Source of the DNA: CAYTQK01 sp964439745
GTDB lineage: Bacteria; Desulfobacterota; Desulfobacteria; Desulfobacterales; Desulfosudaceae
Assembly: GCA_964439745.1 (NCBI GenBank)
Contig: CAYTQK010000160.1
Location: 1-7,747, forward strand
Reading direction: 5' to 3'
DNA length: 7,747 nucleotides
Positions 1 through 7,747 of the stretch are shown here, piece by piece (the first letter of the stretch is position 1; each line of letters opens with the position of its first letter). Made by a program: the position numbers and the translations under genes. Under the pieces are notes generated by a model. It ran no database searches and was not told the origin of the DNA. It was given only the letters and a program-made list of their open reading frames with translations.

Positions 1-1
1 G

Positions 2-2607
2 GGTCTTCCGTGCTGGTTCCTGACCCTGGAGAGGGATATCGAAAACGATCTGGGCATCGACTCCATTAAGCGGGTGGAGATTCTGTCGGTGTTTGGGGAG
101 GAGAACCGGGAGATTCCCTCGGCCGGGCCCGAGGACCTGGCCGAGATGCGGACCCTGGGCGAGATCTGCAGTCACCTGGTTTCCCTGTCCGGGGGAGCGG
201 CGGGTCCGGCCGGAGAGTCCGTTTCCGAACCCGCCGCCGCGTCAGCCGAAGCGGGTGCGGCCCCTGTCGAACAAAAAATACCACGCCGAACCCTTGGCCT
301 GACGCCGGCGCCGCCATTGTCCGGCCCGTGCCTGGAGCTGGAAGACGATAAGCGGATCCTGGTCTGCGGCGGCAGCAGCGACCTGGGACCGGCAATCGCG
401 GAGGCCCTGTCCCAGGCCGGTCTGTTGGCCGAGTGGCGGGCCGAGACGCCGCCGGCGGATGAAGACCTGGCCGCCCTGGGCGGGCTGGTCCTGGTGCCGG
501 AACTGCCGGATCGCGGGGAAGGGCAGTGGACAACCGAAGATGAAACCGCCGTCAAGGATCTGTTCGACCTGGTCATCCGGGCAGCCCCCGCACTGACCAC
601 TCCCGGCGCACCGGGAAAATACCGGCTGCTGGCGGCGGTCACCCGCCTGGACGGCAGCCTGGGCTTGTCCGGCCGCGGAAGTTTCAACCCGGTGCCGGCT
701 GCCCTGCACGGCGCCGTCAAGACGGCGGCCATTGAATGGGAAAACGTCATCTGCCGCTGCATCGATGTAGCGCCGGACTGGACAGACCCGGCCGCGGCGG
801 CCGCGGCCGTGGCCGCGGAACTGGCAGATCCCGGCGGTCCCCTGGAAATCGGCCTGGACGCCGCTTCCCGGCAGACCGTGGCCTTGTCCGAAGGAGCCTG
901 CCCGGCAGGGACGCTGAACCTGGGGCCGGATGACGTGGTGGTCGTGACCGGCGGCGCCCGCGGCGTAACCGCCCAATGCGCCCGGACCCTGGCCCGGGCC
1001 AGCGGAGCCGCTTTTGTTCTGCTGGGCCGTTCGCCCCTGCCGGAACCGGAACCGGCCTGGCTGGCGGACGTGGTTTCCGAGGCAGACATGAAAAAACGGA
1101 TCATGGAAAATGAGTTTGCCGGCCTGCAGGTCACCCCGGCGGACCTGGAAAAATCTTTTCAGCGGTACCGGGCCGCCAGGGAGATTTCGGCCACCATGGA
1201 TGATCTCGGCGCCGTCTGCCGGGAGGTGGCCTATTATCCCGTGGATGTCCGGGACGCGGCGGCCGTGGCCGGGGTGTTCGGCCGGATCCGGGAGTCGCTC
1301 GGCGAAATTACCTGCCTGATTCACGGTGCCGGCGTCCTGGTTGATCGGTTTATCGCCGACAAGACCCGGGAGCAGGTGGACCGGGTCTTTGATACCAAGG
1401 TGGCCGGGGCCCGGGCCCTGCTGCAGGCGGTGCCGGCCGGCAGCCTCAAATACCTTGTCTTTTTTTCCTCGGTAACCGCCCGCATGGGCAACCGGGGCCA
1501 GGTGGATTATGCCATGGCCAACGAGGTATTGAACAAGGCCGCCCAGAAACTGTCCCATGACTGGCCGCAATGCCGGGTACTGGCCATGAACTGGGGACCC
1601 TGGGACGGCGGCATGGTGACCCCCTCCCTGAAACGGGAATTTGCCAGAAACGGGGTGGCCCTGATTCCCCTGGAAGAGGGCAGTCAATGCCTGTTAGCGG
1701 AAATGGCCGCCGCCGAATCCGCGCGTGTGGAAGTAGTGGTCGGGGCCGGCTTCGGCGATATGGCCGCCGCGGACACTGCCAGCGGGACTGAAAGTCGTGA
1801 TTCTTCCGCCCGCCCGGTGCCTGGCCTGTCGGATAATGGGTATACCACCGCTTTTGAGCGGGAAATCAGCCTGGAGGCCTTTCCCGTGCTGCATTCCCAT
1901 GTTCTCAATGAAAAGCCGGTGGTCCCCTTTGCCCTGGCGGCGGAATGGATCGGCAGCGGGGCGCTGCATGCCAATCCCGGTCTGCGCCTGACCGGGATCG
2001 ATGAGATGCGGATGCTGGCCGGCATCAAGCTGAACGGTGCTTCCGCCGGTATCGCCGTGATGACGGAAAAAGCTCGCAAAAAGGGCGCTTTTTTCGAGGT
2101 GGGCGTGCAGATCCGTTCCGGCCGCGCCGGCGGCGAGCCGCTTCTTCATTACGCGGCCACGGCCCTGCTGGCCGGCAGTTTTGACGACCCGCCCGCGTAT
2201 ACCGAACCGGAACCCCTGGCCCGCGCGAATTATTCCCGGCCGGTGGAGGAGGTATACGAGAAGATTCTTTTTCATGGCAGCGATCTGTACGGTATCCGGG
2301 AGATAACCGGCTGCTGCGCCGAGGGTATAAAGGCCCGGGTCTCCTGTGCCCCGCCCCCGGCGCAATGGATCGCCCAGCCCATCCGGAATGCCTGGTTGTC
2401 CGACCCGCTGGTGCTGGACGCGGCCTTTCAACTGGCCATTGTTTGGTCGTATGAAAACACCGGGACGCGCTGCCTGCCGGTGGGGTTGGCCCGTTTCCGG
2501 CAATTCCGCCCGGCTTTCCCGGCCGAAGGCGTAACCGTGATCCTGGAAGTCAGGGAGCGGACGAAACACAAGCTGCGCGGTGATTTTATCTTTCTCGATC
2601 CGGAGGG
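2..2607 (+). CDS. PfaA-like multidomain lipid/polyketide synthase (ACP-KR-DH part), partial at both ends
   Basis: An uninterrupted 868-codon frame with neither start nor stop. Numbering from base 2, residues 1 to about 60 are the end of an acyl carrier protein. Its DLGIDSIKRVEIL motif has the phosphopantetheine-bearing Ser at residue 21. An Ala/Pro-rich linker follows, then the structural half of a ketoreductase (about 110-300). The catalytic half (about 310-560) has the NADPH motif TGGARGVT at 316-323 and the catalytic set Ser490, Tyr503, Asn507. An insertion within it (about 358-400, with REISATMDDL) is characteristic of PfaA proteins. From about 612 comes a double-hot-dog dehydratase: probable catalytic His633 in HSHVLNEKPVVP, and Asp806 in DPLVLDAAFQ. 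Such enzymes reduce and dehydrate ACP-bound beta-ketoacyl chains in the cytoplasm. The KS and AT domains should lie upstream. The gap at 2608 removes the end of the dehydratase. The family is clear; the product (PUFA or another secondary lipid) cannot be told. Confidence 0.88.
790..818. repeat. Short GGCCGCGG tandem-like repeat encoding an Ala-rich stretch
   Basis: Three near-copies of a 9-10 base GGCCGCGG unit lie head to tail (starting near 790, 799 and 811). They are read in frame as AAAAAAVAAE in the structural half of the ketoreductase. This is a low-complexity coding repeat that probably forms an Ala-rich helix. It is a likely site of replication slippage but nothing suggests a regulatory role. 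Confidence 0.5.
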
Positions 2608-2707
2608 NNNNNNNNNNNNNNNNNNNNNNNNNNNNNNNNNNNNNNNNNNNNNNNNNNNNNNNNNNNNNNNNNNNNNNNNNNNNNNNNNNNNNNNNNNNNN
2701 NNNNNNN
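2608..2707. other. Assembly gap (100 N)
   Basis: Exactly 100 N, the usual placeholder for a scaffold gap of unknown length. The lipid synthase gene enters from the left on the plus strand and the PGPGW gene from the right on the minus strand, so both lose their 3' ends here. Any reading frame drawn across the N run is an artefact. The true distance, and whether other genes lie between, cannot be known from this sequence. Confidence 0.98.
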
Positions 2708-3127
2708 CAGCGGTTCGCGGCCGGCGCGGCGGCGCAGACGGTTGATCAGGGGGAGAACCCGTTTTTGGCGGATCAGCCATTGTTCCAGCCGGTATTTGCC
2801 GGGGAAGTTCATCAGCAAAAGGCCCAGTATGATGGTCAGCAGTCCCTGGCCGGGGATCATGAGCATGATCAGGCCGGCCACAATAAAAAAACAGCCCAAC
2901 AGGTTCTTGGCGGCTATGAGGAGTATCTGAAGTACGCGAGAGGGGAAATGACGGCCGGCTGGCCGGTGCCGGGGAGAGGAAAAATAGTCCGCCGGAATGC
3001 GGACGATGAGCCAGGGGATCACCACCAGCGTACCGATGAAAGTAAGCAGCGAGGCAACAGACAGCCATCCCAGCAGAACCTGGTGGGTTTCAACATAGTT
3101 ACAAATGGTGGTGACAAACTCTTTCAC
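2708..3127 (-). CDS. PGPGW-family small membrane protein, 3' end lost in gap
   Basis: 140 residues are readable before the gap. There is a hydrophobic helix at about 18-44, then a basic hydrophilic segment (about 50-64, PRHRPAGRHFPSR). A long hydrophobic hairpin at about 66-106 is centred on IPGQG (91-95), which corresponds to the motif naming the family. The tail FPGKYRLEQWLIRQKRVLPLINRLRRRAG is amphipathic and strongly basic, as in other members, and they usually end soon after it, so only a few residues are probably missing. The start is GTG at 3127: no ATG occurs in frame before residue 88, and GGAGA stands 5 bases upstream. It is predicted to be an inner-membrane protein of unknown function. 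It is transcribed away from uvrB, and nothing ties it to DNA repair or to the lipid synthase across the gap. Confidence 0.8.
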
Positions 3128-3132
3128 AGGCG

Positions 3133-3137
3133 TCTCC
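3133..3137 (-). promoter_or_regulatory. Ribosome binding site for the PGPGW gene
   Basis: Read on the minus strand, GGAGA lies 5 bases before the GTG at 3127-3125. This good Shine-Dalgarno match at near-normal spacing supports GTG as the real start. Confidence 0.65.
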
Positions 3138-3173
3138 GATCAGGGCCATGGCTGGTGGCGATTGCACACCATT

Positions 3174-3202
3174 ATCTTACACGCCGAGGCTGGTCTTGTC
3201 CA
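3174..3202 (-). promoter_or_regulatory. Candidate sigma-70 promoter for the PGPGW gene
   Basis: On the minus strand, TGGACA (3202-3197, 5 of 6 matches to the -35 consensus) and TAAGAT (3179-3174, 4 of 6) are separated by exactly 17 bases. Transcription would begin near 3167, giving a leader of about 40 bases that includes the GGAGA site. A 5-bp dyad, CTGGT/ACCAG (3190-3194 and 3203-3207), brackets the -35 box and could be an operator, but arms this short are common by chance. Found by eye; no experimental support. Confidence 0.4.
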
Positions 3203-3291
3203 ACCAGTATTGCGCGTTTTCGATAGAACGGTCTGGAAAAATATACAATGAATTGCTGCAAGTCGGCCGGCGGCGCTGCAGCATTATTCGA

Positions 3292-3312
3292 AATTCTGTG
3301 GACAGCAGAATT
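3292..3312. repeat. Inverted repeat AATTCTG-N7-CAGAATT
   Basis: Perfect 7-bp arms at 3292-3298 and 3306-3312 flank a 7-base spacer. The right arm is also part of a 12-base palindrome, GCAGAATTCTGC (3305-3316), so AATTCTG occurs again directly, 17 bases downstream of its first copy. This looks like a binding site for a dimeric regulator. It is about 160 bases upstream of the candidate uvrB promoter and about 90 upstream of the PGPGW promoter, rather far for a simple repressor site. I do not recognise it as a known LexA box. Arms of this length also arise by chance. Confidence 0.35.
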
Positions 3313-3368
3313 CTGCAACCTGATCCGGGGGAAGAAGAGTGAAGGACAGCAATCAATTCGTGACAGCC

Positions 3369-3391
3369 GGCGGGGCAAGCAGGCCCGCGCC
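3369..3391. repeat. GC-rich stem-loop in the uvrB upstream region
   Basis: GGCGGGGC (3369-3376) can pair with GCCC (3383-3386) and CGCC (3388-3391), leaving one bulged G and a 6-base loop. No T run follows on either strand, so it is not a standard intrinsic terminator. It lies before the candidate uvrB promoter and would not be in that transcript. Confidence 0.35.
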
Positions 3392-3417
3392 TCAAACCTG
3401 GCAACCTTCCCCCCGAG

Positions 3418-3455
3418 ACTTAAATCCTAAATCTTAAAACTAATCCGTAAAACTT
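3418..3455. repeat. Degenerate AT-rich heptad-like repeat upstream of uvrB
   Basis: Five or six imperfect units follow one another with a period of 6 to 8 bases: CTTAAATC, CTAAAT, CTTAAAA, CTAATC, CGTAAAA, CTT. The stretch is sharply AT-rich against its GC-rich surroundings. It may begin further left, with CTCAAAC and CTGGCAA at 3391-3404. A similar array lies after uvrC at 7406-7438. Function unknown; it could act as an UP-like or easily melted element near the uvrB promoter, or be a neutral intergenic repeat. Confidence 0.5.
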
Positions 3456-3471
3456 CTCCCCCCATCTCATC

Positions 3472-3500
3472 TTGCACTTTTCCCGAATTTGTCCGACAAT
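3472..3500 (+). promoter_or_regulatory. Candidate sigma-70 promoter of the uvrBC operon
   Basis: TTGCAC (3472-3477) and GACAAT (3495-3500, 4 of 6 matches to the -10 consensus) have a 17-base spacer. The -35 box matches only in its TTG. Transcription would start near 3507, about 40 bases before the preferred uvrB start, and the AT-rich repeat lies just upstream. No known SOS operator was recognised over the promoter. Confidence 0.35.
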
Positions 3501-3546
3501 CAACCAAAGTACGGCCGCAGCATAAATGTTTACCACGGATTTTCTT

Positions 3547-5552
<2,006 letters not shown>

Positions 5553-5556
<4 letters not shown>

Positions 5557-7397
5557 ACAAACCAGCCGACCGTCATCCCCTGGCCGACAGCCTGGCCGAT
5601 ACCCCCGCCGGACCGGGGGTATACCTGTTCCGGGACGCCGCCGGCAACGTGATTTACGTAGGCAAGGCGGCCGCCCTGAAAAAGCGGCTGGCTTCCTATT
5701 TCGCCGCGCCCGCCCGGCTGGATGCCAAAACCGGCGTGCTGGTCAGCCGGCTGGCTTCCTTTGAGACTATTGTCACGGCCTCGGAAAAGGAAGCCCTCAT
5801 CCTGGAATCCAACCTGATCAAGCGCCACCGCCCCCGCTACAACGTCATTCTCAAGGATGACAAGCGCTATCCCTCCCTGCGGCTGGATCCGCGCCAGCCG
5901 TATCCGGCCCTGGAGATCGTGCGCAAGATCAGGAATGACGGGGCTCTTTATTTCGGGCCCTATACCTCGGCGGCGGCTGTCAAGCATACCCTCAAGGTGA
6001 TCGACAAGACCTTCAAGCTGCGAAAATGCCGGGGCAAGCAATTCCGCCGGCGGGAGCGACCCTGTCTCAACTTTCAGATGGGTCTGTGCCTGGCGCCCTG
6101 CGCCTTTGATATTCCGGCGGCGGAGTACCAGGCCGTGGTCAAGGAGGTCACCCTTTTTCTGCGGGGACGGACCTCGGAACTGCTGGCCGTTATCAAGCGG
6201 GACATGGCCGCGGCCGCCGCGGACCAGCGCTACGAGCAGGCGGCGGCCCTGCGGGACAAGATGTTCGCCGTGGAAAAGACCCTGGAAAAGCAGGTGGCGG
6301 CGACCACGGATTTCGCGGACCGGGATGTCATCGCCCTGGCCGAGAACGAACAATTCGTCGTTCTGGCAGTGCTGCATATCCGGGGCGGATTCCTGGTGGG
6401 GACCGGGTTTTTCCCTTTTGACCGGGTCTTGGCGCCGGCCGACGAGATCATGGCTTCGTTTATCCGCCAGTTTTACGCGGCCAACAGTTTTATACCCGAT
6501 GAAATTCTGACCGGCACGACACCGGCGGGCCGGGACCTGGTGGCCGAGGAGCTCCGCGAAGTCCGGGGACGCAAGGTATCCCTGGTGACTCCCCGGCGGG
6601 GAGAGAAAATGCGGCTGATCGAGATGGCCGCGGACAACGCCGCCCGGGAGCTGGACAACCGCATCCGCCAGGCCGAAAGCAACCGTCTCATGCTGGAGGG
6701 GCTGCGGGACCGGCTGCGCATGGACCGGCTGCCGGAGATCATTGAATGTTTTGACAACTCCCACTTGTCCGGCACCGAGCCGGTGGCCGCCATGGTTGTC
6801 TTCAAGGAGGGGAAGCCGTTCAGCGAGGGGTACCGGCGCTATGCCATCCGCCAGGCCGATACCCGCGACGATTACGCCTCCATGCACGAGGTCCTGAGCC
6901 GGCGCTACGGAGGCAGCGATAAGGACAGGGAGCCGCCCGACCTGCTGCTGGTGGACGGCGGCAAGGGCCAGCTCAACATTGCCGCGGCGGTGATCCGGGA
7001 ACTGGGCCTGGCCGGCCGCTTTGCCATCGCGGCCATTTCCAAGAAGAACGAGCAGAAGAACGAGACCGAGGATAAGGTCTACCTGCCGCGCCGGTCCAAT
7101 CCCGTCAAGTTCGGCCGGGATGAGGCCGCTTTTTTCCTCTTGCAGCGGATCCGGGACGAGGCCCACCGTTTTGCTGTAACCTACCAGAAGCCCCGCCGCA
7201 AGGCCGCGGCCCTGGCGTCGGCCCTGGACGCCGTCCCCGGCATCGGGCCGAAGCGCAAAAAACAGCTCCTGGACCATTTCGGCACGGTGGCCGCAATCCG
7301 GGAGGCGGAGGAGTCCGAGCTGGTGGAATTGCCGGGGATCAGTCCTGAGATGGCACAGGCAATCAAGCGCGCTTTGGCGGCAGGGGCGGCTTGGTGA
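5553..7397 (+). CDS. uvrC: UvrABC system protein C (excinuclease subunit C)
   Basis: UvrC makes both cuts flanking a DNA lesion held by UvrB. The 614-residue length is typical. The N-terminal GIY-YIG nuclease (about 17-95), which makes the 3' incision, shows GVY at 22-24, YVGK at 35-38, Arg45 and Glu85. Four cysteines at 159, 171, 179 and 183 (C-X11-C-X7-C-X3-C) match the UvrC iron-sulfur cluster pattern. A UVR domain at about 209-246 should pair with the one in UvrB. The RNase H-like nuclease for the 5' incision keeps Asp401 (FDNSH), an acidic pair at 439-440, Asp468 (LLLVDGGKGQ) and His538 (EAHRF). Two helix-hairpin-helix motifs, at about 560-610 (VPGIGPKRKKQL and LPGISPEMAQAI), bind DNA. 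The start is fixed by the ATGA overlap with uvrB. It ends 38 bases from the convergent mdh stop. Confidence 0.98.
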
Positions 7398-7405
7398 AGC
7401 CGGAC

Positions 7406-7438
7406 CTTAAACCTTGATCACTTCAAACCAAAACCTTA
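7406..7438. repeat. Degenerate heptad-like repeat between uvrC and mdh
   Basis: Imperfect units CTTAAAC, CTTGATCA, CTTCAAAC, CAAAAC, CTTA follow one another with a period of 6 to 8 bases and resemble the array at 3418-3455. The array fills most of the 38 bases between the convergent genes, and its last unit supplies the mdh stop codon (TAA on the minus strand). No GC-rich hairpin with a T tract is visible, so neither gene has a recognisable intrinsic terminator here. Confidence 0.45.
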
Positions 7439-7747
7439 CCCCAGCCGTTTGAGATCTTCGACAAGCTGCTGCACCGCGGCCGCGGATTTGTTCAGGTCGG
7501 CCTGTTCTTCATCGGTCAGGTGAATCTGGATAACCTCCTCGATGCCCTCGGCACCCAGCTTGACCGGTACGCCGATAAAAAGATCGTTGATGCCGTATTC
7601 CCCCTGCAGCAGGGCGGCGCAGGGCAGAATCTTCTTGCTGTCCTTGAGGATGGCTTCGGCCATTTCCACGGCGGCCGACGCGGGCGCGTAAAAGGCGCTG
7701 CCGGTTTTGAGCAGGCCGACGATTTCGGCGCCGCCGTTGCGGGTCCG
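7436..7747 (-). CDS. mdh: Malate dehydrogenase, C-terminal part (LDH-like type), 5' end outside window
   Basis: The last 103 residues of an NAD-dependent malate dehydrogenase, which interconverts malate and oxaloacetate in the citric acid cycle. The visible part starts RTRNGGAEIVGLLKTGSAFY, the substrate-domain stretch typical of the lactate-dehydrogenase-like MDH class. It continues with VEMAEAILKD, LPCAALLQGEYGI and DLFIGVPVKLG, the conserved C-terminal beta-sheet and loop region. The final helix (about the last 30 residues, LTDEEQADLNKSAAAVQQL) is the usual family ending. The Rossmann NAD site and the catalytic Asp-His pair should lie beyond base 7747. Lactate dehydrogenase is a less likely reading, because this NGGAEIV...GSAFYAPA pattern belongs to MDH. 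A GTG at 7669 is internal, not the start. The gene converges on uvrC. Confidence 0.92.
   Translation of the reverse strand, partial: RTRNGGAEIVGLLKTGSAFYAPASAAVEMAEAILKDSKKILPCAALLQGEYGINDLFIGVPVKLGAEGIEEVIQIHLTDEEQADLNKSAAAVQQLVEDLKRLG

Larger units (their letters stand above)
3128..3546. other. Divergent intergenic region between the PGPGW gene and uvrB
   Basis: 419 bases with no convincing gene. The only plus-strand frame of note (3148-3342, 64 codons) has no ribosome binding site and no recognisable domain. The region contains outward-facing candidate promoters for both neighbours, a 21-base inverted repeat, a GC-rich hairpin and an AT-rich degenerate repeat, each listed separately. I see no tRNA or other structured RNA of a known class. 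Confidence 0.7.

Noticed and set aside
2708..3226. Continuation of the plus-strand synthase frame beyond the N run
   Set aside because: It is in frame only because the gap was set to 100 N. The translated product is low-complexity and antisense to the clear PGPGW membrane protein.
3234..3254. TATATT-like -10 element on the minus strand
   Set aside because: No -35 hexamer at acceptable spacing; the pair at 3174-3202 fits better and lies closer to the gene.
3148..3342. 64-codon plus-strand frame in the intergenic region
   Set aside because: No ribosome binding site, no recognisable domain, and it overlaps the candidate PGPGW promoter.
3526..3546. Upstream ATG as the uvrB start (seven extra residues)
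   Set aside because: No Shine-Dalgarno sequence before it, and the extension is outside the conserved UvrB start; 3547 has GGA at 7 bases.
7391..7431. Possible bidirectional terminator hairpin between uvrC and mdh
   Set aside because: TTGGTGAAG can pair with CTTCAAACCAA only with a 2-base bulge and a 21-base loop, is AT-rich, and no T tract follows on either strand.

Overview
The window is chromosomal sequence from a GC-rich Gram-negative bacterium. The gene set is a PfaA-type multidomain lipid/polyketide synthase, a PGPGW-family membrane protein, a uvrB-uvrC pair and an LDH-like malate dehydrogenase. This fits a Desulfobacterota (former Deltaproteobacteria) genome best. The assignment is inferred from protein style and gene content, with no marker gene or search behind it. 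A run of exactly 100 N (2608-2707) shows this is a draft scaffold: left and right parts are separate contigs joined across a gap of unknown size.

Left contig (1-2607): one continuous reading frame, open at both ends. It carries the end of an acyl carrier protein domain, a two-part ketoreductase and most of a double-hot-dog dehydratase. The order ACP-KR-DH, together with a PfaA-like insertion inside the KR, points to a PfaA-like subunit of a polyunsaturated-fatty-acid or secondary-lipid synthase. The KS and AT domains expected upstream lie outside the window.

Right contig (2708-7747): on the minus strand, a small two-helix membrane protein of the PGPGW type runs into the gap. It is separated by a 419-base intergenic region from the divergent, plus-strand uvrB-uvrC operon. 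UvrB and UvrC are complete and keep every catalytic and metal-binding residue I could check. Their genes overlap by ATGA, so they are probably translationally coupled. Together with UvrA, not present here, they make up the nucleotide excision repair incision machinery. The 3' end of a malate dehydrogenase gene (citric acid cycle) converges on uvrC, leaving only 38 bases between the two stop codons.

The non-coding DNA holds two plausible sigma-70 promoters facing outward, a 7-bp inverted repeat, a GC-rich hairpin, and a degenerate AT-rich repeat of about 7 bases before uvrB that recurs between uvrC and mdh. I see no RNA genes, CRISPR array, insertion sequence, phage gene or clearly new system. 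The most unusual content is the truncated PfaA-like synthase and the recurring heptad-like repeat.
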